Shown here in pieces: positions 1 through 11,197 of a DNA stretch of 64,000 nucleotides. Position 1 is the stretch's first letter; every line of letters starts with the position of its first letter. Where the stretch lies: positions 7,998,001 to 8,062,000 of the forward strand of contig AP026549.1 in NCBI GenBank assembly GCA_026075535.2, in the 5' to 3' direction. The translations under genes and the position numbers were made by a program. The notes under the pieces are model-generated. The model was not told the DNA's origin, did no database searches, and saw nothing but the letters and a program-made list of their open reading frames with translations. This DNA is from Tricholoma matsutake. Lineage: Eukaryota > Basidiomycota > Agaricomycetes > Agaricales > Tricholomataceae.

Positions 1-280
1 TTTCCCATGCTGATTTCCTGGGTGTCACTCAGCTTTTATCTTTTCCCCATCAATCACTTGTTGATTACCACTTGCCAGGTCAAGTGGTTTTCCTCTTGCT
101 GAGTTCCTCAGAGGTTACTCAGCCTTTCCCTTCAAAGTCCTGTGTGATTTCCACTGGCTGGGCCTGGTGGTTATCCCTTTCTGAGTTTCCAGTGTGTTAC
201 TCAGTCTCAATCTCCATTTCCTCATGCATCCATGCTCAAGGTCTTCTTCCCATTTGTTAGCTTCACCCAGGGATGAAACT
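1..280. repeat. degenerate ~85-bp tandem repeat, likely 3' tail of a retroelement
   Basis: Three degenerate copies of a unit containing a 'ctgagtt..c...gt.actcag' core begin near 11, 98 and 181. Small frames cross the stretch but match no family I recognise. It ends at the polypurine tract of the LTR that starts at 293, so it is probably the 3' internal region of that retroelement, whose body lies outside the window. Confidence 0.4.
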
Positions 281-468
281 AAAGGGGGAGAGTGTAGTGA
301 TCCTGGCCCCCCCAGGCTGGACTATTATTTTACAATGCCACTGGTTCCTATAAAAACCAGTGGATTACTAAATAGTATGTAAGCTTAAACTGTCAACCCC
401 CCATAATATATGTTAGTCATGTCATTGTGGATCATTGAGCTAAGCTACACCTTCCCCGACTCACTACA
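281..468 (+). repeat. 176-bp LTR (293-468) preceded by a polypurine tract (281-292)
   Basis: The tract aaagggggagag (281-292) is followed by TGTAGTGA (293-300), and the unit closes with TCACTACA (461-468), a perfect 8-bp inverted terminal repeat with TG...CA ends. A TATAAAA-like box lies near 350. A polypurine tract touching the 5' boundary identifies it as the 3' LTR of a plus-strand element truncated by the window edge. No second copy is in the window. Confidence 0.7.
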
Positions 469-470
469 GT

Positions 471-960
471 CACACAGCACCACCACCCCACCTGTGAACC
501 ACTGCTTGTAGGGAGGTATGGAGGTACTGATGATAACAACCAGGAGGGATGACAAATGATGGGGAACAACAATGGGGAACAATGAAGAACAGGGAACAAC
601 CAACAGCAGGGAACAATGATCAGTGGGAAACAACCAATGGCAGGGAACAATGCCCAATGGGGAACAACAAACAATGGGGAATGAAAATTGGTGGGGAACA
701 ACCAATGACAGGGAACAACCAAGAGCGGGGAATGATGAACAATATAGAGTGACCAAGGGAAAGAAATGACCAACACCAGGGAGCGACCAACAATGGGGAA
801 TGACCAACAACAGGGAATATGAATGAATGGCAGCAGGACCCCACTCTTGCTACAAATGTGAAATGGCGGGGCTATTTCCTTTCTTTTTCCTTTTCAAACT
901 TTCATTCTCTATGTAGTCATACTGCACTGCTGTGAGCAACTGCTTGCAGGGTGTTTATGT
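471..960. repeat. hairpin modules flanking a GGGAACAAC minisatellite
   Basis: A GC-rich module at about 474-518 (caccccacctgtgaacca, then ctgcttgtaggg) and a related one at about 925-952 (actgctgtgagcaactgctt) flank a degenerate minisatellite at 545-830 built on gggaacaaccaa units. The same module-plus-minisatellite arrangement recurs at 54795-55660 and 62028-62165. This is probably the interior of the hAT-like element whose right end is at 1193; its left end was not found. Open frames here are simple-sequence artefacts. Confidence 0.5.
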
Positions 961-1000
961 ATTTATTTTATCTTGTATACATAATTAAATTAAGTTAGCT

Positions 1001-1193
1001 GTGCCAAAAAAATGGGGGGAAAACCAGTCTAAACTGGTTTTTTGGACCATAACCAAACCAATAGGACCAGTCCTAATCAGTTCAGTTATGGTCCAACTGA
1101 CTTGGGGTGCCAGTCTAGACTGGTTACAGTTATGGTTATGGTTAACCCTCTTAGAGGTCAAAAAACCAGACCAAACTGAACCTTAAAACACTA
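1001..1193. mobile_element. right end of a hAT-like non-autonomous element with AACTGGTT subterminal repeats
   Basis: Alternating ccagtctaaactgg / aactggtt / ggaccagtcc motifs run to a terminus ...ccttaaaacacta at 1193. This matches the right ends of the better bounded elements at 52076 and 55994 (cctttaaacacta, ctttcaaacacta). No left terminal repeat or target duplication could be matched, so it is truncated or includes the minisatellite block upstream. Confidence 0.5.
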
Positions 1194-1330
1194 GCCTCTG
1201 CAAAATCTGTTCCCTCCCTCAGAATAAACTCTCTGAGTCTTTGTGCACTGAATGCACCCTCCAGTCAGGTGCCATCCAATGTTTCAAGTTGATATGAGTT
1301 TGCTATACGTTCAGTCACGTGGCGTGGAGT

Positions 1331-1705
1331 TAGTCTTGCCACTGGCTCAGCCAAGGTTTTTCAATAAAATGGCTATAGCATGCCAGATAAAGTTTTCTAA
1401 ATTCACCAGAATATTTGACCATATGGATGGGCCCATAAGCCGAGGGGTTGTCTGCCAACATTAGTTGAACCGATCAATTGTCCCTGAGTTATTTAATAAA
1501 CAAAATTCAGCTTGATGGCTCAGCATGAAATCAAAGCCAAGTGAATAAGTCAGGAATGGTGGATCCAATCAGATAATGTTGGCAGAAGAACCCTCGGCTT
1601 ATGGGCCCTTCTATATGCTCAAATATCCTAGTGGATTTAGGAAATTTATCTGGTATGCTATAGCCATTTTATTGAAACATCTTGGCTGAGCCAGTGGCAA
1701 CACTA
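1331..1705. mobile_element. 375-bp palindromic hAT-type MITE
   Basis: The left arm from TAGTCTTGCC (1331) and the right arm ending GGCAACACTA (1705) are near-complete inverted copies of about 125-130 bp around a centre near 1520. The flanks are cgtggagt (1323-1330) and catggagt (1706-1713), an 8-bp duplication with one CpG-to-CpA difference. The 8-bp duplication and TAGTG-type ends indicate hAT. It has no coding capacity. It shares terminus and size with the element at 5911-6281. Confidence 0.8.
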
Positions 1706-1823
1706 CATGGAGTTGACCACATTGGAGTAAGTTTGTATTCTGACCTGATCGAGTATGCCAGATCACTGTGGAAGACTTGTACAAGCTGATTGACTTGGAA
1801 AAGCACTGGTCCAGTGCTTGACT

Positions 1824-2405
1824 TTAGACTTTCTGGTCAAATGCTTTGTTTTGGCAGTCTGTGTGTTGCATCGCTTCTGAGTGTGCATCCATCTGTCGTT
1901 GTGCCACATATGCCATGTGTGTTTTGATGTCCTCTGGGCTAGCTGGGGTGGTACTGATCTCTAGGTTAGTCTTTGAGGTGTTGACTACCAGACCTAGCAT
2001 CAATTCCTTTGGTGAGAATTTCAGTGAAGGAAGTAGGTGGTGATTGAGCATGCTAATCATGTTCATGAAGTGGTCTGGCCAGTTTCTCGGTAGGCTATTG
2101 ATGCCCATCTTGCACCAACCATCTTCACCCAGTTCTGGTGCGCATAGACAAGCTAGAAAATATATCAATAACTTGTTTGTTCCTTCCATGAGGCCATTGA
2201 CCCATGGTGAATAAGTAGGCACGACATCTGTTTTGGTTTCCAATGCACTGCAAAACTCCATTACCTTGTGGCTAGTAAAATGAGTCCCCTTGTCAGTCAT
2301 GAATGTTTCCAGGGTGGTGAAATTATAGACTATGTCTTTTAGTGATTTCAGGGTGGTCCTTCTGCTACTGTGGGTTTTGAACATATACCCCCAGACATGT
2401 TGCAT
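1824..2405 (-). pseudogene. Gypsy integrase core fragment
   Basis: The 193-residue open stretch contains FMTDKGTHF, the region of the second catalytic Asp of the DDE integrase core, followed by YSPWVNGLMEGTNKLL, which holds the catalytic Glu. An ELGEDGW segment and a KFSPKELMLGL block follow, as in fungal Gypsy integrases. Upstream, 2614-2348 carries zinc-binding-like residues (CPCCKSFGGAHLH) in another frame, so a frameshift separates the two parts. It would have catalysed cDNA insertion; it is not expressible as one protein now. Confidence 0.75.
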
Positions 2406-2722
2406 GCATGTATTGAGGTATAAGCCAACCTGGAAGAGCCCTTGCCTTTGGGCAGTGTAAGATAATCTCCTGCCAAGAGCTCAAAAGGATGTTGGTGTGT
2501 GATGGGATTCAGCAGTGCATGGAGGTGTGCTCCTCCAAAGCTTTTGCAGCATGGGCAGTTCAGGATAGCCTTGATGATTGAGCTATCAAGTGCTGGGCTG
2601 TGGATTTTGTCCATTAGAGCTAGCTTTATGCTGTCCCTGTGCCAATGACCTCTGTCCTCATGTTCTTTCCTGGCAAGTTGAATTGCTTCTGCTTTGGTGA
2701 TACATTTGCATTGTGGTCTGGC

Positions 2723-3900
2723 TCAGATTTTGCTGCTGCCTCCTATAAACCATAACTTTCCTTGGTCAATTTGGTAGTTCACTGCATTGTGCTGTGTGCA
2801 TTTATGGTCTCGAATCTTTGTACCATGGTCCAGCTTGAGCAGAGCTTCTATAATATGAGTGAACATCGCATTTACAGAATGTGCATGTAGGCTGAGATGT
2901 TCAGTTGGTACTTCAACCTGAAACAGGTTTTGCATGACACCTGTTAGTGCATCTGGGTTGGGGCACACCTCCCATTCACTCCTGTCCCCACACTCCTTTG
3001 GTGTTCCTTCATACTGCAGACTTATGCTGTCTGCAATGTTGCTAGTTCCCAGGACATGCTGTACATCTATGGTGTTGTATGCTATGACTCCATCTTGCCA
3101 ACGTGCATCTGTTGCATGTAGCATGTCATTCAGTAGTGTCAAAAATGTGTATGTATTGATGCCCAGATAAACACTGTTGCTTCTCCCATATATCACCCTG
3201 CAGCATTGGTGCAATTTCTGTGACCTGGTTTATTTCAGGAAAGTCTTGACACAGACACCATTTCTGGCCCATCAGCATTTCGTTGTTAGGGCTATCTCAA
3301 TTTGCAGGTCATGGTGGTAGGTTTTCTGTGCTTTGTAATCCAAGTTCTATACACTGGTTGCTGACACAGTGTTTTAGTTCATCGGGTGGGAGACCTTGGC
3401 CTTTGTGGGTCTTTTTTGAGAATACTACTGGTGCTATCACTCATACATCTCTAGAGTGTATCAGTGCAATGATTCCCACTCTGACCATCTTGTTGACTTT
3501 TGCATGGAGGCATTCTTTTTGTGCTGGGTTTATGGATCATTGTCCTATTCTTGTATGGAACTTTGTTCTGGGTGGGATATTCAGTTTATGTACTGCCCCT
3601 GGCACTGTGTTTACCTCACTCATCGCTAGCACAAAGCAGTCCACAAACTCAGCTATTAGGTTCTCAACTTCCCAGTGTTCATCAGGTGTTTGTGTCGGGT
3701 CCAATGGAGATCTCTGATAGTATCTTCACCATGCATTCTGGTTTGAAAGGATCTGTATGCCTGGTGGAGTTGTTGCTGTCTGTGATGTTCACTCGGTGTA
3801 CTTGCATTGGATTACCTAGTTTGCATATGGGTATGGCATTAGCATTGGGTGTTTGATGGTCCATCTCGAGGTTGATGATTACGTCCCTCGAGGGGCTGTT
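2723..3900 (-). pseudogene. Gypsy reverse transcriptase / RNase H remnants
   Basis: The 2723-3214 frame ends with YQIDQGKLWFIGG, the segment between RNase H and integrase in this lineage, and holds HVLGTSNIADSIS, a typical RNase H C-terminal stretch. Between 3280 and 3900, minus-strand frames carry RT N-terminal sequence (HKLNIPPRTKFHTRIG and a VGIIALIHS block) split among frames. No intact F/YxDD box could be read. It belongs to the element at 1806-7200. Confidence 0.55.
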
Positions 3901-5403
3901 CCTCACTCCTTGAATTGTTACTATGCATGTTCACCCTTTCTTCTATTGTCAACTTCACTGACAGTATTGGTATCATCACCTCCATTTTCCTTTTATCTTT
4001 GGCGAGGCATTGCTGATCTTTGTTTTCAGTGTTTTTGTCACACAAAGGTTGTATGATCTCATGAGTAGTGCTTAAGACTTGCCTCAAAGGGGGATTCTCA
4101 CCAGAATTGCCCCCTGCTATGTTTTCCCACTGTTCCACATTTAATGTGGGGTGTATGCTCTTTTTGTTCGCAGTGCTCATGGTTGGTGGATGCATTTGGT
4201 TGCACAACATGGTTTTGAGTTTGGTACACAGATGTTCAACTGTCACCATATCCACTCTGTAATCGTATATGGCTTTGAACTGTTGGAGTAGTGGTTTTCT
4301 GAGCAGAAAGTCCCATCCTCCCTTACTGTCAAATACTTCAAACTCTCCAATAACCTCCACATTGCCTAGTTCAATGAGGCCTTCCCATCTCCACTGAGAT
4401 GGTAAAACTGCCCTGTCTGCCATTCCCAACTGGCATTTAGATGGTGTGGTGTCACTGAGCTGATTCTGTATTCTGTAGAAGGCTGTTCAATGTGCTCATA
4501 GCACTGATCATTGCACCCCCATCAAATAAGGCTCTGACTGTTGTCCATCCCTTCTTTGGTCCAATTATGTGTATAACATGTATGAACAGGATCTCTTCCT
4601 CCATTATCTCAGTAGTCTTAGAATGTTCCATCAAGTACCCTGTTTCCCTGCTCTTCCCCATAGCCTGTATGTACATTACATTCTGTTCTTACATTTATAC
4701 CCCTCTGATGTCCTTCCCCATTAGCATCTAACAAGCTTTGTCCTCAGTGGAAGTCAAAGGACAATGCAACTGGCAAGCATGACAAGAATGCACTGCCCCA
4801 AGCTTCAAGCTTGATAACCAGTGATCCCTTAACAGGCTCTACTGCTAGTACCTCAAATGAAAGGCAGAGTCATCAGTGCAGATCTTGTAAGGCTAATTAT
4901 CATATTGGTACATTATTATTTATATAACCCCCAACATTACTACAGCATCAAGCAGAGTATGTCCAAACTGGAAGCCAAAAGGGGAGAGAGGGAAGCATAC
5001 CATGGTTTTATCTAATGACATGCAAGAGGGGTCTTCAAAGGTCAGTCATCATCCATCAAATCTGCACTGTCAACTTCCACTTGCTCATCCACCTTCCTTG
5101 ACATTAGTATCCTTTTTCTTTGCATCACATCCATTGCTACAGCTATATATGCATCACCTCTGTTATGTGGTTCACCACTACTGCTTGGTCCCAACAGCTC
5201 AGTCCCAGGCATCTACCACATAGTGCTCTCCATCTACTTTCTTGCAGTGGTACTTTCACTGCACCCTCTGCACAGTCTGCACCTCTATGGCCCTGCATTC
5301 CACATTTGTAACACTCCCCCGAACATACTGGTGCTGCCCTGGTCACAGTGGAAATGGTGTGTGTATGGTGATGGGTGCATTTTTGCCATGTTTCCAGGTG
5401 CAT
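3839..5403 (-). pseudogene. Gypsy aspartic protease and gag zinc-knuckle region
   Basis: At 4452-4676 the frame contains VRALFDGGAMISAM, the position of the DSG/DTG protease active site (here DGG). The 3839-4429 frame continues with RKPLLQQFKAIYDY. At 5143-5403 a CCHC zinc knuckle CYKCGMQGHRGADC marks the gag C-terminus. The stretches are in separate frames, so the polyprotein is disrupted. Confidence 0.6.
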
Positions 5404-5446
5404 AGCTGCTCAAAGTATGATGTGTGACCTTCAGCAGTGTTGGGAT

Positions 5447-5732
5447 TAGGGATCTGCACAGGTTTTGTGTACCCATACAGGTTACAGGTATGGGTACATG
5501 TAAGTATGGGTACAGCTTGCAATAGTCCTACCCGTGAGCTACAAAACGCACCAAAAATCAAGCAAAATCTAGACAGCATTGTTTTTATCACAACTCACTC
5601 AATTCTTGACCATTTTGCTTGATTTTTGGTGGGTTTTGTAGCTAAGACCTGTGGGTTTATGGGTAAACCCTGTCACGGGTACAGGTATGGGTACAGTGTG
5701 AAATACCTGGGGGTTACCTGTGCAGATCCCTA
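5447..5732. mobile_element. 286-bp hAT MITE with perfect 8-bp target duplication
   Basis: The terminal inverted repeats TAGGGATCTGCACAGG (5447-5462) and CCTGTGCAGATCCCTA (5717-5732) are perfect over 16 bp. The target duplication gttgggat is exact at 5439-5446 and 5733-5740. The interior has further inverted segments (tgggtaca, caaaaatcaagcaaaat). It has no coding potential and is inserted in the minus-strand Gypsy gag. Confidence 0.9.
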
Positions 5733-5910
5733 GTTGGGATATTGTGGGTATTTCATCATGTTTGCTCATACTATGGCTTTCTTGTCTTCTGTAGTGATGC
5801 TCAACAGGCAGGGCCCAACTTGGCAGTTGTAGTTTGGTTGCTGTGGGAGCTGACATTGTGGCACATTGGATGAAGCTGTTTGGGTGTTGCTGATGGTGGT
5901 GTGGCTGAAC

Positions 5911-6281
5911 TAGTGTTGCCTTGACTAACTTTTGGCATTTTTGTATATTGAGAATAACTTGATACCATGTGCCCGGACCACTTAGTGTTGAGAGAGGACT
6001 TATCGACTTTTGGGGTCATGCATCCATGTAAATATTTTGATAATTTTATAAATTTTATTGGAATTGATATTGCTCTTGACTTATTTTTTACTGGTTGACT
6101 TGAAAAAATGAGTCAAGGGCAACATCAATTCCAATAAAATTTATAAAATTCTCAAAATATTTACATGGATGCAAGACCCCAAAAGTCGATGGGTCCTCTC
6201 TCAACACTAAGTGGTCTGGGCACATGGTATCAAGCTATTCTCAATATACAAAAATGCCAAAAGTCGGTCAAGGCAACACTA
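5911..6281. mobile_element. 371-bp palindromic hAT MITE
   Basis: The whole element is an inverted repeat: TAGTGTTGCC at 5911 is mirrored by GGCAACACTA ending at 6281, with arms of about 170 bp around a short loop near 6095. The 8-bp duplication ggctgaac is exact at 5903-5910 and 6282-6289. Arm-to-arm differences are few. A one-armed relative lies at 61830-61999. Confidence 0.9.
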
Positions 6282-6551
6282 GGCTGAACTGTGTAGTTAA
6301 GTCTGAAATGGGGTTGGTAGATTGTGCTAGCGTGTGTTCTACTCTGTTCAGCTGGGTGGTGAGAGAGTCAATCTTGGCTGCCTGCTCTCAGTGTTTCTTA
6401 ACCCCATCTCTGATGTATGTCCTGTTGACACCTTTGATAGCCATGCAGAATGCTTTCAGTCTGTGTGCGACTCACCAACCTTGTCCTTGAGGATTTCTGG
6501 AAGTTTGTCTCATATGTGTACAATGTTCACCATCCCCACATCGATCTTGGC

Positions 6552-7190
6552 TCACTTCACCATTTTAAAAAGCTTCTTTGCATGCACCTTGTACATATCC
6601 ACTTCTACTCCACCATATAATTCTGTTTTATCCAGATCCTCCACTTTCAACACTAGCTCGACCATTTCCCTCTCTAACTCTGCACTCATCTTCTTCACCT
6701 TCTGGATTGCAGGGAACCTGCTCTGAAACCCGGTTTCAAAGTTGGCCCATACTCTGTTGAGGCTCCCCATGTTGACATACCACTCCTTGGCTGGTGAATC
6801 TGGTGCAAGGTATAACCCAAATCACACTACTTTTTCATGGTCATCTGTGACTTTGGCTTTGTGCATGACTCATAGGAATCTTAAAAGGAATGTTGGCCCT
6901 TGGATCTTGCCATCCAGTTTGCCATCAAACTCATTGAGGATAGTCAGTTGCATGGGGTTTGGGGTGGTGGTGGAGGCAATTTCTGGATGGGTAACAGTGG
7001 TGGTGTGGGGGGTAGTGCTGGGGAGCAGGCTGGTGATGGATTGGATTGGATAGATGTAGTCAGTGAGCTTTCAGATGGAGAGCTGAACAATAGTGTGGAG
7101 ACTGTTGACGATGTTGGAACTATAGTGTCCACTCTGTTTTGCTTTAGAAATCACCCTTTGTTGTCTTGGTCCATGAGCTTATAAGGGTTA
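6552..7190 (-). pseudogene. Gypsy gag N-terminal/central region
   Basis: The 6552-6770 frame reads SLNRVWANFETGFQSRFPA and a charged helical stretch rich in E, L and K, as in gag capsid regions of this Gypsy lineage. Proline-rich sequence at 6944-7132 (PPTPPLLPIQKLPPPPP) and an upstream LAQYMWSNPY segment fit the gag N-terminus. It is one part of the element whose polymerase lies at lower coordinates; no intact start was found. Confidence 0.5.
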
Positions 7191-7255
7191 CTCCACATGT
7201 ACTGGGCAAGGCTATAGGGAAACATTTATTGTTATGTGTTACTGAGAAATGAATG

Positions 7256-7415
7256 GTGCTGGGTCTGGTTCTGGTTCCATGGCTTCTGATTCTGATGCTG
7301 GTTCTGTGGTTCTGCTTTCAAGGACGTTGTTCAAAGCATGCTCTCATCACCAAGATGGAGACATATCTCTCTGAGGCTCTGCAATGCTCAAGATGATGAT
7401 GATGATGATGTTGTG
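7256..7415. repeat. low-complexity TCTGGT and GAT microsatellite stretch
   Basis: A ggttctgg/ttctgatg-rich stretch (7260-7318) is followed by a short (GAT)n run at about 7395-7412. It lies between the Gypsy gag N-terminus and the end of the NLR-like pseudogene. No gene is seen. Confidence 0.5.
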
Positions 7416-7500
7416 ATCTCACTATGTACATGTGACTCTCTACTAACTATGCTTGTCACATGAGTCTCAGAGTAGGTGCCCACACACCCTATTCCAATGT

Positions 7501-7980
7501 GTGCTCAGGTCCCTATGCCTTCTCCTTTCCAGCCAGTGCACGGTTGTACATTCTCTCTGCATCTTCAAGATGCCCTTGATGAGCATAGAGGTTTCCAAGG
7601 TTGTTGACAGTGTCAAGTGTGGATGTGTGCTCAGGTCCCCATGCCTTCTCATAACCAGCCAGTGCATGGTTGTACATTCTCTCTGCATCTTCAAGATGCC
7701 CTTGATCAGCATAGAGCTTTCCAAGGTTGTGGACAGTGTTAAGTGTGGATGTGTGCTCAGGTCCCATGCCTTCTCCTTTCCAGCTAGTGCACCGTTGTAC
7801 ATTCTCTCTGCATCTTTAAGATGCCCTTGATTAGCATAGAGGACACCAAGGTTGTTGACAGTGTCAAGTGTGGATGTGTGCTCAGGTCCCCATGCCTTCT
7901 CATAACCAGCCAGTGCATGGTTGTACATTCTCTCTGCATCCTTAATATGCCCATGATTCTTGTAGATGATAGCAAAGTCA
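7501..7980 (-). repeat. near-identical 126-bp TPR-coding repeats
   Basis: Repeat units start at 7501, 7627, 7753 and 7878, giving periods of 126, 126 and 125. The 125 reflects a missing C in the third unit (aggtcccatgcc against aggtccccatgcc). Each encodes a TPR with AERMYN.ALAG.EKAWGPEH. Units differ at only a few positions, and units alternate between 'cctttccagc' and 'cataaccagc', so the second and fourth are most alike. Confidence 0.85.
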
Positions 7981-10370
7981 CGTGACTCTGTCAAATAGTC
8001 ACTATCTTGAGTGTGAAAGTCTTCAAATCGACAAATCCTATCCATGTGTGATAGTGCCTCTTGCTGCATTGTAGAATCACTATCATGTGCAGATTTCAAG
8101 AAACTTTGCAAATGTGACATTGCCATTGCAAAATAACTGGAATGCACATCTTTTTCTAGTCGCATGTGCAGCCATTCAGACACCATTGAATGAATTGAGA
8201 CAGCAATTTCATTTGCATTGTGGGGCAAAATTTGCAGCAGTGATTCCTCCTGTATTTCTACCACTGCTGTTTCAAAAGCTATATGGTTCCACATGCCATT
8301 CTTGTTGAAAATGGACATGGGAGAAGTGAGACTGTCTTGTGTATGGTTACTGAAGATCTTTTCACTGATGCTGACTTGATGAAAGAAGCTGAACAGTGTC
8401 AAAATCCCTCCTAAATTTGCTGTGTCATCTTTGCCATCATCCAACAGCTGCAGTGACATTTCCCAGGTAGTCAATATATTAAGAGAAATCTCCTCCTCCA
8501 TTCCTGGGATTATACGACGATATTGCCACAAGAAAGGAGTTTCTTTCATGATGTCAGGCTTTCACTTCTCATACTCCTCCAAAAACCTCCTGAAGCCAAG
8601 CTTTCTGCGCAAAATATATGCTCAAACTTGATTGATCGCCAAAGGTAGATGTCCAAGGTTCTTGAGAATCTGCTTTGCAGCAACCAGCTCAGCATTATCT
8701 ACTTTTGCACCATGTAGCAGAAGCTGGAGACCCTCCTCTTCTTCCATATGGTTAACTTCAATGCACCAACCCAGTTCTGCACAACCAGTATAACGGCTGG
8801 TGACCAAGATATAGCCATAGCTGGTATATGGAAAGAACTTTCTGATATCCTGCAACTCAGAAAGGTTATCCAGATTATCAAAGACCATGAGCCATGCATC
8901 ATTCCAACTAGAGAGAGCATTTATGACCAATGCAACTGTAGAATCAGGATTATTTGAATCCAATTCTTTCTCTGGCAAAAGATGTTTAGCAATGACCTCC
9001 ATAGAACTGTATAATGCATTGCGAGAAGAAGCATCAAGCCAAAATATTGCTTGATATTTCCCTGACCTCTTAATTAGCCTGTAATATTCAAGTGCAAGCT
9101 GGGTCTTTCCTGCACCACCCATTCCCAACAACACCACCACCATTGTAGAGGGAGCAGGTTTTGCAAACTGCTCCTGAAGATGGGTCAGTAGAACTTTTTG
9201 TTCCACAAAATGAGGGACTTGAAGTGGAGGGATATTGTACACAGCTGTGATCTGAGTATAGTAGATAAGAGTTTGAGTTGGACACTGTGGGAAACCAACT
9301 ACCTTTTGTGCTGGGGCTTTTGAAGTACCTTTTGTAACAGTGATAAAACATAATTTAGAGCTTGTCATAGATAATAATGATTTTCTACATACTTTGATTG
9401 CCTGAAGCTGGCTCATTCTCTGAACCTTGAATACCTTCAACAAGAACCTCAACTGCATGCAGAATCTTTTTATATCCTGCATCACTTGTAGTTGAGAACT
9501 TGGACATGCCAACATGATCAGCATGGATAGAGTCCCTGTTTTCATGGGCATCACCAAGGATAGCTGACTCCCTGCTGACAACCTGATGGACAAGAATTAA
9601 AAAGCCAGTTACAATCTTTCAAAATAGATGCCAAATGTACCAGTCCTATTCCCATTCCCAAGGCAATTCCTCTTCAAAAGACCAAACAGTTAAAGTGCAC
9701 CTATCCAATATTGCACTGAAACTATCTCTAATTCTATCCAGGATTTGGGAGTCCCTCTCCAGATCTCTGATTAGATCACTATTTGTGCTTTGTAAAGCTA
9801 CCTGGGCAATAGTAGCAATTACTCTTGCAAGGGAACTTTTGCCACTCCCTCTGTGAGGTGTACCAAGGAAAATTATACCTTTGGTAGCTGGAAAGATGGG
9901 AGCAATAAGAGATTTGGTATCCTTATGTCTGTCAGAATAATCAGGTGCCTGTCATAAGGGATTAGAAAGGGACAGAAGAATAGAGTTTTCAATGATATAC
10001 ATCTTTAACTATCAGTCCACCAAGAGAGTGAGCGACAAAAATCAAGAGGCGCTTCCGCTAAAAGGATTCAACTTTAAATTGATCCACTGAGGATCAGACC
10101 ATAGTGGTACTCACCGCACCCTGCTTCCTTTCTCGAGCTCATTCATTTAGTAAATTGATGGAGTGTTCAAGCAAACTATTCAGCGATGCCGGGGTGGTAA
10201 GACTGACGACATTCACATCGTATCCAAACGTAAGGACGCGGATGTGAGATAGGGTCTCCTCCTTCAAGAGCAGGTCCCTTGGCCAGCAGACATTATCCTT
10301 CATCCAGGTTTTCGTGCGGTGGCCATGCAATCCGTGAATGAGTACAATACTTCAATCTTGTCAGCATGTT
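7514..10370 (-). pseudogene. NLR-like protein: alpha/beta-hydrolase, NB-ARC, TPR; disrupted
   Basis: In gene order: an N-terminal alpha/beta-hydrolase-like domain, with LIHGLHGH near 10345 and nucleophile motif VAHSLGGL near 10035 read across an intron, then GTPHRGSGKSSLA near 9860; a linker (9590-9420); an NB-ARC ATPase with P-loop GMGGAGKTQLA (about 9120), Walker B WLMVFDNLD (about 8890), LVTSR and GHLPLAINQ; and kinesin-light-chain-type TPRs of 42 residues to 7514. This is the architecture of fungal NLR-like STAND proteins, which are linked to non-self recognition and cell death; the role here is inferred. Disruptions: two in-frame TGA codons (near 8623 and 8551, the second probably a former CGA), a one-base deletion at about 7764, a TAG at about 7515, and a 4-base ATGA duplication near 10128. 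The first exon upstream of 10360 was not resolved. Confidence 0.75.
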
Positions 10371-11197
10371 CAGTGGATTTAACTCATTGGACAGGAACTC
10401 ACTCGGCTATGATGGGAGATACACCTTCGATGAGAGTCTCACATCCGACTGGATGAGGAGTCATGGACCTAGTGACTGGCAGGCTGGATGCTCCTCGATC
10501 CCCTGCTACAACACCTTCAGCTGGTCTGACAACAAGATGCGGTTGCCTCCATCTTCTGGGTAAGAAGACATTGAAGCAAGAATTGAAACAACTACTCATG
10601 GTTAAGGAATCTGAGTCCAGGCAGTCGGACTGGGAACGGGAGGCGATGAAAGTCAGAAGAGCATGTTGAGCGCATGTTCAGGGCTGGTCCTAGTTCAATA
10701 GGCACCATACAGCCTCATACAGTGCATAGTGTGCTTCCAGAATGCCTGTTCCATTTGTGATGACTGCGACCTTGAAAGCAACCTCAATTTGACCTCAATC
10801 AAGGTCGCTTGCGAGCTTTTGCCGCTAAAAATGGTTTCATGAAATACAGGTAAGTCGTGTTGTTACTGTTTTGCACTGCACCCTCAATATCGGGTGAGCT
10901 GCAGCGCTCGTCGTACTGTTTTTGATCGACCCGCGGGCGGCGTGCTTCTCATACTTCTTGCGCGTATGCATACAAACGAAGGAACGATCTCTACGACCTG
11001 CTACGTCTAAATATCCATTACTCGCTCTCCACTGTCCCTAGTCATCGGAGACTTCCCTCCCCGCCTGCAAGTGATCTTTTCTCGTCGGCCTAGACGATGT
11101 ATGACACACGATACATGGATGGGCGTCAGCTTCCAACGACAGATTGACTGGGAACTGGATGTGGGGCCCATGCTCTGTGACCAAGCTAGCCTGAAGG
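10371..11197. other. unassigned 0.8 kb upstream of the NLR-like pseudogene
   Basis: Several 60-70 codon frames occur on both strands (for example minus 10399-10599), but none shows a family I know. The stretch should hold the first exon and promoter of the minus-strand NLR-like gene. I could not place them. Confidence 0.3.

Larger units (their letters stand above)
1806..7200 (-). mobile_element. degraded Ty3/Gypsy retrotransposon, minus strand, with two nested MITEs
   Basis: Reading the minus strand from 7200 downward gives gag, zinc knuckle, aspartic protease, RT remnants, RNase H/connection and integrase, the Ty3/Gypsy order. Frames are broken by many stops and indels. MITEs lie at 5447-5732 and 5911-6281. 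No LTR pair was recognised at either end. The domain order is secure; the exact boundaries are not. Confidence 0.75.

Noticed and set aside
432..844. Long overlapping frames on both strands (114-121 codons)
   Set aside because: They translate the GGGAACAAC minisatellite into repetitive Pro/Ser/Cys-rich peptides in several frames at once; simple-sequence artefact.
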